The notes: generated by a model from the sequence alone, not told the origin. A stretch of 64,000 bases of DNA from Branchinecta lynchi (GCA_023053575.1 JAKZAP010000006.1:11665280-11729279); one strand, 5' to 3'. Shown: positions 38,001 to 44,158, numbered from the stretch's first letter. Program-made: numbers and translations.

Positions 38001-41000
38001 GCCATCTGACGTATCCGCTTAGCAAGAACAGACCTGAGACAACTAGTATTCGTAAGGTGAAGCCAGATTTTGTTGAAGACTGCGAAAAAGTTTTTAATGA
38101 CACGAGAACCACTTAGTTCTCATTTATTTAGTTTTTTTTTTAAACTGGTTAAAATCCCGAATGAACTCAACAAATGGTAATATTCATTTCTTCTAATCTT
38201 AAGAGTACACTCGCTTGGTTTGTGGTCATGCGTGACCTTCCTGACGCGCAGACATATCGAGTGACGTCAGCATGGCATGTCTGCGATAGATGACACCTTT
38301 TTGTGAACATAAATTACTCCTGAGGCAGAAGAAAAACTTATTTCTTTAAGGCAAGGATGCAAAGAGGCTAGAAACAAGGACAAAAACACTGTTCGTATCA
38401 TGATGTTTTACTCTTTTTTCCTTTACTACTATGACACCCCCAATTTTATATAAAGATAACCTACAAATTACGTGCAGAGTTCGAATCGCTTACTTATGAC
38501 AAACGCGAACATAATCGATCTCATGAGACGGTATTGAGATGGTGTCAAAACATTTGATAAAACAATGGCGTGAAAAACAGGTGTTTTGTTGTTCCCAATA
38601 TTGCTGCGCAAGTTGACGATTTAGTTTTATGTATTGGTTTTCTTCCCAAAATAGTGGCCTGTATTTCAGACCGATTTCTTTAATCGCTCCATCCATTCTT
38701 AAACCCAGAGATCCGAGTTTCATACAGTACATTATAATCCCCCCTATCGGATGTACTATTATAATACTTTCCTTGTTTCGCTACTTTCGATGCCTATCAT
38801 CCTCCCGATGACCGTTAACAGAGAAGCTGAAACGCCAGATAAACCAGTTATCTACATTTTCTCGTCTTCATCCCGTCAGTCAACGGGTCCGGAAAAATGC
38901 TTAAAACAACCAAAGTCAATTGTTAAAAGCAGAGCCTGCTTTTCAAGTATTCAACTATTCTAGAACATTGGAATATAAACAGTAAATAGTGCGAGGGGTC
39001 CTTTAAGTATGTGCAATTGACTCATTTGTGCCTCCTAGTGCAGTATCCCTCCGATTTTTATCGGACACATAATTAAAGACAGTTGCGCGGCACTGACGGC
39101 AGAGGGTCTGGGGGGTAGGGTTAATAGTCATTTTTATAGACTTTTCCCTCTGATCTATGTCTTTTTTTTACTTTTTTGTCCGACCCGCAGGCAACCCCCC
39201 CCCCCCCCCAATAAATTCCTGGATACGGGCCTGCATAAGGTAGTGAGTAACTTTTACTTTCTACTACTGATACATGTGCAAAACCTCCATTCCCTGGGAA
39301 CGCAGACTGCAGAGTTTCTACTCATCAACCTGTGGATCTAATTTACTATGTCTGTGACAGGTGATGACGGTGAGTCATCAGGAGTATTCTCGCCGTTCCC
39401 CGAGGACTCTACTTGAGGAGTTCCCGCGTTTGTGTGTCCCCAGGAATTACTTCCAGTAGCAAACGGGGATTGCTAACTGGAGCATTCCCCACGGACGGGG
39501 AATGCTCCAATTACAAGGCCGTATCCAGAGGGGGGGGGGGTAGGGGGTTGCCCGGGGCTTTTCCCTCGGATCTATGTGTCTTTTGTAAAAAAAAATCCGA
39601 CCAGCAGGCACCCCCCCCCCCAAATAAATTCCTGGATACGGGCCTGTTCGATTACCATCACCATCATCAAAAAGGATTCCCTTTCATATTCGGAAGGGTC
39701 AAATTCTGCTGGTGATGGTGCAATATAAATTAATTACAAGCAATCAAAATAAACAAAACCAAAAATTAAGTGGCTACAGACTAATTTCGTCAACTCGATA
39801 TTTTTTTTCGAACAAAATCCGTTTTGGAAGCATTCCCCGTGTTCTCGCTGTTTTCTGTATGCGGAGTCCGCGTGAAGTAACTCCCTCTATTCTCGCCGTT
39901 CCCTTCGATTCCCCGAAGAGTCCTCGGGGAACGCCGAGAATACGCCTATAAGGGGATTAACAGAAACTAGTCAGCTTGGAAGCGCTAAACTGGAATATGT
40001 GAATTATCAGAACCACATAGATTTGTCTACAATCACAGTAAAGGGAAGCAGAGCAAAATAACGCTAGGTTATTTGTAGCCTAGTCTTATTTTGCTCTGAG
40101 GGCGAGATCTACGTTGAAGGAGTCGGGTCAGAAGCGGACTACTCGAAGACCCCAACCATCGGCACATCCTTCCCCCTCCCCACATTCCCGACCGCATAAG
40201 GCCACAGAGAATGGCAGCACAACCAGTTCCTAAGATTCAACCCATTCGGGCAATTCATGCGCGGTACGAAAGAACTTTTGTCCCCTCCTTTGTGAGTTTT
40301 TTCAACGCAAAATTTTAAATTCTTTTCCTCTTTTTTATATTAATTATTGAATTTTAGCGCTTTAATTTGTTGCCATTCTTGTTCTTGTGTAATTATTGAA
40401 TATTTGACTATGTAAAAGCGCAATTGTATGTAGTTATGTTTGACAAGAGAACAAATATTCGGTTTTTTGTTAATACTGTAAGGAATGTTTTTCGAATAAT
40501 AAAGATTGATTGATTGATTGAAGCGTTCTACCATTTGAAATGTCGAAATCCTCCATTATTCAGGTCACTATCTGACACTGGCAGTTTCAGAAGGTCTTCT
40601 GTTGACTTATTTAAACACAGTCAATATTCTGTATTGTACAAACTAGGTACAAACCTATTATAAACCATTGTAAATATAATTTTATGAGCCCTCCTACTTG
40701 CTTGACCTTGCACTGAAGAGTTAATTTTGTTTCAGTAAGTTGTTGACAATATTACATTTGACGGAGCAAAACGGATAAGTCAGCTATATTTTATTAGGGC
40801 TATATTTCGGCCCTTCTTGGCAAGGGTCCTCTTCAGGCTCAAGCCGCTCAAGCTGGAAAATCAACTTTTGACACTTAGAAAATTAACTGTTGACAGTGTT
40901 AGCTAGCGGGAGTAGAATACCTTTTATTCCTTTTCTAGCTTTTAACTATTCGGATTAAACTTGATTGATTGATTGAAAAAAAAAAAAAAAGAATACAGGA

Positions 41001-41863
41001 AGAAAGGTAACATAATAATCATTCCTTTCGACTATAATAATGTATCTCCCCTTTTCCGCCAACAAATTAGAAATTCTTGAAGCAGGGATGACAGAAAAAC
41101 CTCAAAACAAAATACCATAAGAAGCATATGCTGCCACATATAGTTTGTTACTTCTTATTCATATGCCAGCAATTTTTGTCTTTCTGTCTGATTTTTCTAG
41201 TTAAGATCTATTCTGAGCTTGCCCACTCGGGTACTTTCGAACAGCGCCACTAGATGACCCAGTCTTGGTTTTCAACTAGCGGCACTGAACGGGGTGATCC
41301 AGACCAATGGTTCCCAAACTTATTCGTACCGCGTACCCCTAAACAAGGTTCAAAAAGTTTGCGTACTCGATTTTTGAATTTTACTATCACTGTTACTGTT
41401 TTTTACTAAGATCAGACTGTCTAAATACGATATTTACTGTTATGAATGACAAGGCATAAATGTTTAAATATTTACAAAATCAATGAGACACTTGAGGCTG
41501 CTTTGTAGCTAAAATTTTGTTGAATTCTAGACCTGCAAATGCTAGAATTCTTCCGATGTAACTTCTTTAGTGACTACTTACCCGTCCGTGATTCAGGGTC
41601 CGTCCTTCAATCGTATGCTCCGGCAGAAAGTACAATTTCACACTGCAGAAGTTCCCTTCCTGGATTCTGTCATGCCAGCAGAGCTGCATCTCTCCAACCA
41701 CTACAGTCTCTTCTTCCGGCCATATCTTGACCAGAACAAACTCGCCCAGAAGTATCACTTGTGGCTTCCCCCCCGCTTTGAACTTAAAGCCTTTGTAGAA
41801 AGTGCACTGACCTTGTTGGCTAAAAGACTGGCCGAAGAATTCGACATTGTCTTCGAATTTCAT
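13612..41863 (-). CDS. ARID5: ARID5-type AT-rich interaction domain protein, nine coding exons
   Basis: Joining 41863-41582, 34657-34426, 27648-27421, 26541-26420, 24485-24290, 21535-21385, 19746-19656, 18955-18626 and 14616-13612 gives one open frame of about 878 residues. Every junction is GT-AG and every phase agrees. Residues 1-248 match the ARID5A/B-specific N-terminus (FYKGFKF, VKLYFLPE, YCRYRS, ALGG). Residues ~325-412 form the ARID helix-turn-helix domain (FLEKLYKFMKSRGTPIDRLP, then NLYKF, VGGYE, HYERFLLPFE). The C-terminus is proline- and lysine-rich. ARID proteins bind AT-rich DNA in the nucleus, and vertebrate ARID5B works with the PHF2 histone demethylase; a similar role here is inferred. 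Human ARID5B is longer (1188 residues). 5' UTR exons and the promoter were not found. Orthology to ARID5 is firm; A versus B cannot be decided. Confidence 0.92.
13870..13953 (-). repeat. 27-bp coding minisatellite inside ARID5 exon 9
   Basis: Three in-frame 27-bp units encode the nonapeptide PVTT(I/K)EQSR, the third as PVTAKEQSR. The unit length is a multiple of three, so copy-number change would keep the frame. Confidence 0.85.
14690..16130. repeat. degenerate tandem array in ARID5 intron 8
   Basis: Loose units of roughly 80-110 bp repeat the words 'ttttacacgtaagaaatcaa', 'attctgtaaactt' and 'gtcggtaaatcgg'. They run from 14690 to about 15180 and again from about 15640 to 16130. The TTAA element at 15203-15633 interrupts the array. 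Related 'ggtaaat.cagtaattgtg' sequence occurs near 57590-57710. No protein is encoded. Confidence 0.65.
15203..15633. mobile_element. TTAA-flanked MITE (Kolobok/T2-like) with a tRNA-like segment
   Basis: TTAA target duplications lie at 15199-15202 and 15634-15637. The inverted ends are AGGAACAGAAAACTTGA and AGGCACAGAAAACTTGA. The interior, read on the minus strand, holds a B-box-like CGTTCGATTCC at about 15376-15386, preceded by 'gtagtcaagaggtcg'. This suggests a captured tRNA-related fragment. Length 431 bp, no coding frame. Confidence 0.75.
16400..17165. other. intron 8 sequence with a hAT-like right end
   Basis: Bases ~16600-16761 resemble the inverse of the 53834-54300 element and end in CTAGTCACGCCCCTG after a poly-C run (16719-16736). 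A matching left end and target duplication were not found, so it is a truncated copy. The remainder holds nothing recognisable. Confidence 0.45.
17166..18075 (+). repeat. C-rich dispersed repeat 'family 2', near-complete copy
   Basis: The copy starts 'agctctgagctcatatggca', passes through repeated modules ('gatatgcctg.caagtt', 'aagtttcatcccgatccct', 'cgatcacccgtttaaaagtt') with poly-C runs, and ends in an ACCGACCGACCGACGGACGG box and 'gcgatcgctatatggcactt'. The word ATATGGCACTT appears in direct orientation at both ends. Other copies lie at 7770-8086 with 10816-11050, 45310-46110 (inverse), 60040-60560 and 62500-63620. It is non-coding and its class is unknown. Confidence 0.65.
18626..18955 (-). 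CDS. ARID5: ARID5 exon 8 (residues ~435-544)
   Basis: Acceptor TTTGTTTTTCTTAG before 18955 and donor GAG|GTAACG after 18626 give 110 codons, phase 0 at both ends. It encodes a hydrophilic linker with a basic SPRKGRRKNKTPVK cluster and a Glu/Lys-rich stretch, with no folded domain. The splice sites and the phase match to exon 9 support it; homology alone would not. Confidence 0.82.
19656..19746 (-). CDS. ARID5: ARID5 exon 7 (end of the ARID domain)
   Basis: Acceptor TTTTTTGCAG before 19746 and donor ACCG|GTAAGT give a 91-nt exon. Its first base completes the Arg codon of HYER. The peptide continues FLLPFEQHL, which corresponds to the conserved L.LPYE end of the ARID5 domain, and then a basic, proline-rich SKGTPPCRPPLSKP tail. 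It is too short to show up as a long open frame, and phase and homology fix it. Confidence 0.92.
20842..21140 (+). repeat. ~77-bp tandem repeat, four units, in ARID5 intron 6
   Basis: Units begin 'aacaacagatctgcccacat' and end 'gataagaggaaagtcgactg'. Copies 1-3 are almost identical. The fourth lacks three bases ('ctaatcg' instead of 'ctactgcg'). It is non-coding and close to exon 6. Confidence 0.92.
21385..21535 (-). CDS. ARID5: ARID5 exon 6 (core of the ARID domain)
   Basis: Acceptor TGTTCTCTTTTAG before 21535 and donor GAAAG|GTAAAT give 151 nt entering after one base and leaving after two. It encodes NLYKFHTVVSKVGGYEAV, then a W at the conserved helix position and an AAATATRKHYE segment. 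These align with the second half of vertebrate ARID5 domains (NLW..., LGGYE, SAATCTRRHYER). The key aromatic and GGYE residues are kept. Confidence 0.95.
21990..22105 (+). mobile_element. LINE 3' tail fragment
   Basis: Poly-T, then 'tattcctcttctatagcttt', 'aagctatttgg' and 'ttaattgattgtttga'. It resembles the longer tails ending in (TTGA)n at 36260-36315 and 40930-40990. Only the 3' end of a non-LTR element is left. Confidence 0.45.
22211..23553 (+). mobile_element. 'GGGATCCC' element with ~137-bp tandem core, copy 1
   Basis: The left flank module is 'acaagaccgaagatttcgatgggatcccaaaaattc'-like and the right end is 'acttacgttttgggatccc', so both ends carry GGGATCCCAAAA in inverted orientation. 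Between them are about six diverged units of ~137 bp, each with 'aacatctaatcaacttcaaa' followed by 'tttccggtttgggccggatt'. Near the right end lies an ACGGACGGACAGACGGAC box followed by 'gcgatgtc'. The layout recalls bivalve pearl and other core-repeat elements; no transposase is present. It lies in ARID5 intron 5. Short frames at 22720-23385 are periodic by-products. Confidence 0.75.
23925..24057. mobile_element. rearranged fragment of the CAGAGCAAAATAAC hAT-like MITE
   Basis: The left part is the inverse of the 24.6-kb element interior ('agtagggacgtt', 'gcggtgctgg'). The right part ends 'ctccctagtgttattttgcc', a terminal sequence of the same family. The two parts are joined in an unusual order. 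Confidence 0.5.
24290..24485 (-). CDS. ARID5: ARID5 exon 5 (start of the ARID domain)
   Basis: Acceptor CTTAATTTTTTAG before 24485 and donor AAGT|GTAAGT give 65 codons plus one base. It contains EQSFLEKLYKFMKSRGTPID, the diagnostic first helix and loop of ARID domains, then RLPSVGNEK. The ARID-coding sequence is interrupted by introns after this exon and again after HYE. A MITE sits 25 bp upstream of its acceptor. Confidence 0.95.
24511..24869. mobile_element. 359-bp hAT-like MITE beside the exon 5 acceptor
   Basis: The inverted ends are CAGAGCAAAATAACACTAG and CTGGGGAGTAGC-type diverged inner sequence, with the terminal 16-18 bp conserved ('gtgttattttgctctg' at right). A perfect 8-bp target duplication AATGGAAG flanks it (24503-24510 and 24870-24877), the hAT hallmark. 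It contains poly-A and no transposase. Relatives: 43858-44158 (5' truncated), 40049-40098 (50-bp minimal copy), 23925-24057 (rearranged), and a lone end near 18980. Confidence 0.85.
25380..25500. repeat. solo monomer fragment of the ~137-bp core repeat
   Basis: 'tttccggttttagccggatt', 'actggtccgatgaggaaaa' and 'catcatgtcatcttacactc' follow the order of the core unit of the 22211-23553 element. Only about one diverged unit remains. Confidence 0.5.
26420..26541 (-). CDS. ARID5: ARID5 exon 4 (linker, residues ~248-288)
   Basis: Acceptor TCTTTTTTTTGTAG before 26541 and donor AAG|GTAAGG give 122 nt. Two bases complete an Ala codon begun in exon 3, and 40 codons follow. The junction reads CNHL-APKFPTKKPKKTPQ, parallel to CDEFAPNLKGRPRKKK in vertebrate ARID5B. 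The peptide is basic and ends IPRRQSLIK. Short exon, fixed by phase and homology. Confidence 0.9.
27421..27648 (-). CDS. ARID5: ARID5 exon 3 (conserved N-terminal region, residues ~172-248)
   Basis: Acceptor AGTTTCTTTCAG before 27648 and donor TTTAG|GTAGGT give 228 nt, phase 1 at both ends. The peptide contains YCRYRSALRRFEG, then MALGGFAVPDPNTRVLFCKD and NFDYPELEG. This follows ARID5B YCRYRS, ALGGIAV, LYCRDTFDHP closely, which is the strongest evidence outside the ARID domain that this is ARID5 and not another ARID family. Confidence 0.95.
27929..28233. mobile_element. 305-bp MITE with GAGCGTGTTCCACCC ends, copy 1
   Basis: The inverted ends are GAGCGTGTTCCACCC and GGGTGGAACACGCTC, flanked by a possible 3-bp duplication ACA. 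The interior is packed with 'agtaactattagttacta'-type words and a 'gacgtcacg' motif. It lies ~280 bp upstream of the ARID5 exon 3 acceptor. A diverged inverted copy is at 32731-33012. Confidence 0.75.
29666..32110 (+). mobile_element. 5'-truncated CR1/L2-like LINE with (ATT)n tail
   Basis: A 2.4-kb insertion in the core array has the 5-bp duplication ATGTC at 29661-29665 and 32111-32115. It is open from its truncated 5' end through endonuclease and reverse transcriptase domains to a stop at 31969-31971. Poly-T, 'gaataaagg' and an (ATT)n tail follow. The intact frame and clean borders point to a fairly recent insertion. It is antisense to the ARID5 gene. Confidence 0.88.
29683..31971 (+). CDS. 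LINE ORF2: endonuclease C-terminus and reverse transcriptase
   Basis: This 762-codon frame is part of a longer one cut off by 5' truncation; the frame is open upstream to the insertion border, so the GTG at 29683 is not a true start. Residues ~24-90 hold the end of an apurinic-like endonuclease (GDFND, LDLIFTN, GLSDHL). Residues ~300-560 are reverse transcriptase: LRPISKTPILSKVLE, QFGFRPDHSTTH, SDIVKAFDSLDH near 422, GAPQGTKLGPILF near 482, and FADD near 511 in place of the usual YADD. The thumb and C-terminus have ILGVTVESDLKW and YACPVWHP. The motifs match Jockey-superfamily elements of CR1/L2 type. With no 5' end it cannot be autonomous. Confidence 0.88.
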   Translation: MTYLQLCVDSIRSQYPYAAITVLGDFNDLRPSWIADTLSLCQIVKVKTRDSKTLDLIFTNISDFYDAPYSVPPIGLSDHLTIIWEPSEKAPVREKRTVVYRPFTPNQVTVYKEWLKNKNWCNVLCLTDGNSMTSSLTEELYDKYREVFPEKRKVIKPQSKPWVTKEMEQLMVERDCFYAWGMLDEAKRLRNRIVTLTRKARKEYGVFTVAKLANSDPRTFHKKVQEIMGRQQKPVVVYDQAGEPVSADLINDHFVAICRVHPPLSVMPDLPSVSEIPILEIGAVEKKIRNLDPRKASYPSEIPTELIVECASELSPVLTACFNQCFIDGVFPECFKSAYVTPIPKGKKPQSVNDLRPISKTPILSKVLESFIFELLWEDIEPNIDPRQFGFRPDHSTTHYLIRLLDEVHKHLEVDDAYAEIILSDIVKAFDSLDHEITLQEARTMGARQFLIRMIASFLTGRQQCVMLDKDRVSSFLQIFCGAPQGTKLGPILFLIVFNRVLKSLLNRYKFADDLSSLALRILSSQSTQPPLSQIFSTLTRDLDDVKLTVSLPKSVVMRVSFLKRELPPVEDIGLTVQDKVKILGVTVESDLKWQSHVMAIVQKCALLLRSFAALRRFAIPSKQLRSIFCTYIRPNAEYACPVWHPGLTSTLSDKLEGIQKRACKIILGAQYVSYEDSLSVLCLPTLKERRHALTMKFGFKCLSSETHRDILPEYVSDLRPKSCTRQFTRSIGLQKLSLPPVNSTDRYLSSFVAYFVRNFNS
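32731..33012. mobile_element. GAGCGTGTTCCACCC-type MITE, copy 2 (inverted, diverged)
   Basis: The ends are 'ccgtccaccctac' and 'gggtagtacacgctc'. The interior follows 27929-28233 in reverse order ('gacgtcacgaatcctgg', 'ggcgtcaaggctgg', 'aatagtaactaatagttact'). Confidence 0.65.
33316..33640. mobile_element. possible foldback/MITE with CTCAGT..CTCGATTC ends
   Basis: The left part reads 'ctcagtcctcgcttctcgattc'-like sequence. The inverse of the right part reads 'ctcagttcccctctcgattc'. The interior shows no coding frame with support. Borders are approximate. Confidence 0.35.
33640..34246. other. intron 2 sequence, no gene recognised
   Basis: 'gttatgtgttatcaaa' and 'agtgttatatttct' words near 33950-34105 resemble 23640-23740 ('gtgttatctgttg', 'acataacatccc'), so a diverged dispersed repeat is likely. 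No exon was seen. Confidence 0.35.
34247..34342. mobile_element. 96-bp foldback MITE next to the exon 2 donor
   Basis: The inverted ends are CTACTGGGATTATT and AATCCCAGTAG, and the interior repeats 'taatattaatcc' and 'aatcttatctc' words in both orientations, so nearly the whole element can fold. It is about 80 nt downstream of the ARID5 exon 2 donor. Confidence 0.6.
34426..34657 (-). CDS. ARID5: ARID5 exon 2 (conserved N-terminal region, residues ~95-171)
   Basis: Acceptor GATTTTTTTTAG before 34657 and donor TTAG|GTAAGG give 77 codons plus one base. DEVMSVSEDVIIRIDDL corresponds to DEVIAVSEKVIVKLEDL of ARID5B, and YKWEHGQKG follows at the position of its SKWRCG segment. The second half is variable, with a basic MKNVRKEKRAL end. 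Phase joins to exon 3 (Gly codon completed by GA). Confidence 0.93.
35340..36315 (+). mobile_element. CR1-like LINE 3' fragment, split by a hAT-like MITE
   Basis: Bases 35345-35718 encode the RT C-terminus: LGVIIDDDLKWNYHV, CPHLEYASPVWH, LENVQKRATRIIL. After the 35719-36059 insertion, the CR1-type C-terminus resumes (RSERNSGNQYS, FIPSFISGNLL, stop near 36213). A 3' UTR and (TTGA)n tail near 36299-36314 follow. It is not the same family as 29666-32110. It is truncated and dead, in ARID5 intron 1. Confidence 0.8.
35719..36059. mobile_element. hAT-like MITE inside the LINE fragment
   Basis: The left end is CAGGGCGCCCCC and the right end is CTGGATCCGCCCCTG. Flanking 8-bp words CCAAATGG and CCAGATGG differ at one base, consistent with a hAT target duplication. 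It interrupts the LINE reading frame. 341 bp, no transposase. Confidence 0.75.
36339..36618. mobile_element. 280-bp MITE with GCGATTCTGGCG ends
   Basis: Perfect inverted ends GCGATTCTGGCG / CGCCAGAATCGC. Interior words such as 'gctttcc' and 'gaaagcgaagcg' recur in both orientations. It directly follows the LINE tail. Confidence 0.7.
36859..37799. mobile_element. TTAA-type MITE (TTAAAGGACACCTGAA ends) hosting a nested MITE
   Basis: The left end at 36855 is TTAAAGGACACCTGAATGA. The inverse of the right end is TCAAAGGACACCTGAACAAT, next to TTGA in place of TTAA. Removing the nested element at 37092-37587 leaves about 446 bp. On the minus strand both halves keep an open frame of unknown meaning (WLENIPEEGLIGDICSFL on one side, KSAIHSNLVQRWPVRIG on the other). 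I do not recognise it. Confidence 0.55.
37092..37587. mobile_element. AACGTGTCCGAAAGCT MITE, copy 2 (nested)
   Basis: Same ends and nearly the same interior as 4734-5228. The flanks TTTGG and CTTAG do not match, so the target duplication has decayed or been altered. Confidence 0.8.
37806..39099. other. ARID5 intron 1 sequence, no gene recognised
   Basis: AT-rich non-coding sequence. Bases 38980-39006 ('aacagtaaatagtgcgaggg' then 'gtcctttaa') are the inverse of 42151-42180, an isolated right end of a TTAAAGGACCCC element. A tetranucleotide-poor unique stretch surrounds it. Confidence 0.35.
39100..39233 (+). mobile_element. truncated CAGGCCCGTATCCAGG MITE
   Basis: Shares 'ttttccctc.gatctatgt', 'ccgac..gcaggca', a poly-C run and the end 'cctggatacgggcctg' with 39514-39646, but has no left terminus. 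Confidence 0.6.
39514..39646. mobile_element. 133-bp hAT-like MITE with GTATCCAG ends
   Basis: The left end is CAAGGCCGTATCCAG plus a G run. The right end is a C run and CTGGATACGGGCCTG. Flanking 8-bp words TCCAATTA and TTCGATTA agree at 6 of 8 positions. It forms a long foldback. Confidence 0.65.
40049..40098. mobile_element. 50-bp minimal copy of the CAGAGCAAAATAAC MITE
   Basis: CAGAGCAAAATAACGCTAGG and its inverse CCTAGTCTTATTTTGCTCTG are separated by only about 10 bp. It is an extreme internal deletion of the 24511-24869 family. Confidence 0.7.
40290..40520 (+). mobile_element. LINE/SINE 3' tail ending in (ATTG)n
   Basis: AT-rich sequence ending 'cgaataataaagattgattg' and further ATTG units, a polyadenylation-like word followed by a tetranucleotide tail, typical of non-LTR 3' ends. 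No coding part is left. Confidence 0.45.
40770..40880 (+). repeat. dispersed repeat, 'ttcggcccttcttggcaagg' family, copy 2
   Basis: Nearly identical to 2480-2556 over 'atatttcggcccttcttggc', 'aagggtcctcttcaggctc' and 'gccgctcaagctggaaaat'. Confidence 0.6.
40915..40992 (+). mobile_element. LINE 3' tail with (TTGA)n and poly-A
   Basis: 'tattccttttctagctttta' followed by 'actattcggattaaacttga' and TTGA repeats matches the tail of the LINE at 35340-36315. Confidence 0.6.
41305..41525 (+). mobile_element. hAT-like fragment, 'CARTGGTTCCCA' family, copy 1
   Basis: Starts 'caatggttcccaaacttatt', then 'cgcgtacccctaaacaaggt' and a distal 'gaggctgctttgtagctaaa' block. Copy 2 at 55150-55370 has the same order. 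CAGTGGTTCTCAA-type ends are typical of hAT MITEs. The right terminus is not clear. It lies just downstream of ARID5 exon 1. Confidence 0.55.
41582..41863 (-). CDS. ARID5: ARID5 exon 1 (first coding exon, residues 1-94)
   Basis: Acceptor TCTTTTATTGCAG precedes an ATG at 41863-41861, and donor CGG|GTAAGT follows 41582, giving 94 codons in phase 0. FYKGFKFKAGGKPQVILLGE and KLYFLPEHTIEGRTLNHG line up with FYKAFQFHLEGKPRILSLGD and KLYFLPEDTPQGRNSDHG of ARID5B. The ATG is almost the same distance from FYK as in ARID5B, so it is probably the start codon, with a 5' UTR exon further upstream. Coding from an earlier exon cannot be excluded. Confidence 0.92.
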
Positions 41864-42154
41864 CTGCAATAAAAGATGAATCTTAGACCAGTCGTGACAA
41901 CTTGAATGTTCTCCGGTCGAGAAACGAGTTTCTTCTGATTCATTTCATTCACAAGGTCGTAATACGACCTTGTCGATAACAAAAGCGATTTATGACAGCT
42001 AGTGAACCGATCTGTCATCTAATGTTACGTGTAGGCTACACTGAATAGCGAAAGCGAATGTTCGGAAGCGATAAGGATGTTCAACAAATTCTGTTCAGGG
42101 TGAGAATTTCGCATTCGGTTGCGAAAAACTGGACTGCTTGGCAACGCTACTTAA

Positions 42155-42509
42155 AGGACCCCTCGCAGTATTTACTACTCAACTAAATATCTGAATACTT
42201 TAAAACTAGGCTGTGCTTTCAACAAATAACTCACGGTTTTGGCTGTTTTAAGCCTTTTCCGAGATCCGTTGACTTACAGCGGAAATAGGCAAAAATATAC
42301 ACAACTATTTTTTCTGATGGAAAAATTCTCGCAGACAACCGTCGGCAGCGTGATACATATCGAAGGTAGCAAAACACGCCAAGTGAGAAAATCAGCGTAG
42401 TTTTGTTAGAGGGGTTAAAATGTACCGTACGAAATTGGGGTCTCCGGGTTTAGAAATATACGGAGTGATTATGGACGTAGGGCGTTAGTATTAAAGGTAA
42501 AACAGGTCC
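42155..42509. mobile_element. 355-bp TTAA-flanked MITE with GGACC ends
   Basis: TTAA at 42151-42154 and 42510-42513. The left end is AGGACCCCTCGC; the right end, read inward, is GGACCTGTTTTACC. It sits ~290 bp upstream of ARID5 exon 1, inside the intron that must precede it. Confidence 0.65.
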
Positions 42510-42561
42510 TTAAAGTGCTGAGATTTAATCCAAGAGAGGAAATCCTCCGGCGCTGTAATCA

Positions 42562-43224
42562 CGTGTATGTATGTATGTATGTATGCATATATTTATTTCC
42601 CATCAGATGAAAACAGATGTAGTACAAGATAAAAAGAAAACGAGAAACACACTACGAGAGAATACACTAACACAGAAAAACAAAGAACGAGGTGGATACC
42701 TAAATACAAAAGACAGAACTACTGCCTCAAAATGGTTGCCCAAGGATGAGCAACAAGACCAGAGTTGTATCTGGCAATCTGAGCTATGATCGCTTCATCA
42801 GGGTCGATAATCCCATACCGACTTGTCACAAAACTGTTGCTAGTCCATGGTGGAAGCCGTAGGAGGTACTTCGCATATTTGTAATATGCAGACCGCAACT
42901 TTTTCTTATCTTCCTTTTGGAATATCCTCCAAAAAGGACTTAGGTACAGATAGTGGGGTAGTGCCATTGCATTGTACAGCTGAGCCAGAATCCGCCGATC
43001 AAACTTTCGCTTATAAGCTACAACACGGCTATACGCGAAAGAAATCCGTTTCTGCAGATGACTCTGCAAAAGGCGACGCGTTTCAAGCAGAGACCGACCA
43101 ATAGGAATCCCCAGATAAACAATGTGTTCAGTGTACCTCGGATGCGATTCGTCGAAAGCGTATTTTCGGCCGTGATGAAAATTGTCGACGAATCTCCGAA
43201 TTCTGGATCCGGGAGCGAAATTTC
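42562..43224 (-). mobile_element. LINE 3' fragment with (TACA)n tail
   Basis: On the minus strand, an open frame from about 43220 to a stop at 42719 encodes an RT thumb/C-terminal region (HIVYLGIPIGRSL, RRILAQLYNAMALPHYLYLS, RLPPWTSNSFVTSRYG). A 3' UTR, AATAAA and a (TACA)n microsatellite tail follow (42562-42586 as TGTA repeats on plus). It is from a different clade than the CR1-like copies. The frame is 5' truncated. Confidence 0.7.
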
Positions 43225-43229
43225 AATCA

Positions 43230-43857
43230 GACAGCGAAGTCCGGACTGTATGTGAACGATAGTTAAGGGTTTCTAGTGCAGTAGGTAGAAAATACAGAAT
43301 CCAGCGCCAAGAAATGCCAGACGATCACTAAACGTTCAGGCACACCGCATACTTAGTAGACTACCATTTACGTTACGGGAAAATATACTGACTGTAATTT
43401 TCCAAGTAGAAACTGGGCTGAAAATTTAACGGACACGTGCTAGCAATTATGCTTTTCCTTCGTTTCGTATAGTTCGTTCATTTACGTCTACGTCGGATTT
43501 CGCTCCTAGATTATATTGCAAACATTTTCCCACCACCAAAATAAATCACTAGATCAAGCCCTCGACACTCCAGATTTCCCGGTCAAAGCTAACGAGTATT
43601 CGAAGCTCGAACAGGATAAACATTATTTGCAAAAGTCAACCGTGCCTTGGCGGTTTTTGTTGTGTTAGCCCCGTGGCAAAAATGTGTGAACAAGTGCAAA
43701 TTAATTCGGAGGGCACCAAGATACAAAATGTAGGATTTTTATTTTCTTCCAGTCAATGAATAAAGTTCAGTGGACAGTTGTATTGCAATTAGATTCTTAT
43801 GACCTTTTGCAAAGAACAAGAAAACAAATGATCAAGAAAGTCGTCATGGGCTAATTC
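43230..43857. other. non-coding, no gene recognised
   Basis: No exon, repeat or RNA gene could be supported. Confidence 0.35.
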
Positions 43858-44158
43858 TGAGAGCAGCGACACTAGCACCACTAGGATAAAGAACGTCCCC
43901 ACTGAAACTCAATCAACCGTGCTCCGTCGCTGGCTCCGATAACTTCATGTTCTGAACACATACAAAAAAAAAAAAAAAACATTCCCTGTTCCGTCGATGT
44001 GTGCAAACTGCATTTTAGCTGTACTAGAAGTTTCCTAAACCCGCAAGTTTGCCTCGATTTGAATGCCCCTCGCGTAATTGGCAGGGCTACGAGTAAGGCC
44101 CGGTTACGATGCATTGAAAACAGGTTTTGGCGCCGCTCCCTAGTGTTATTTTGCTCTG
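43858..44158 (+). mobile_element. 5'-truncated CAGAGCAAAATAAC hAT-like MITE
   Basis: Matches 24580-24869: 'cactagcaccactagga', 'aacgtccccactgaaactca', poly-A, and the right end 'tagtgttattttgctctg'. The left terminus is missing. Confidence 0.7.
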
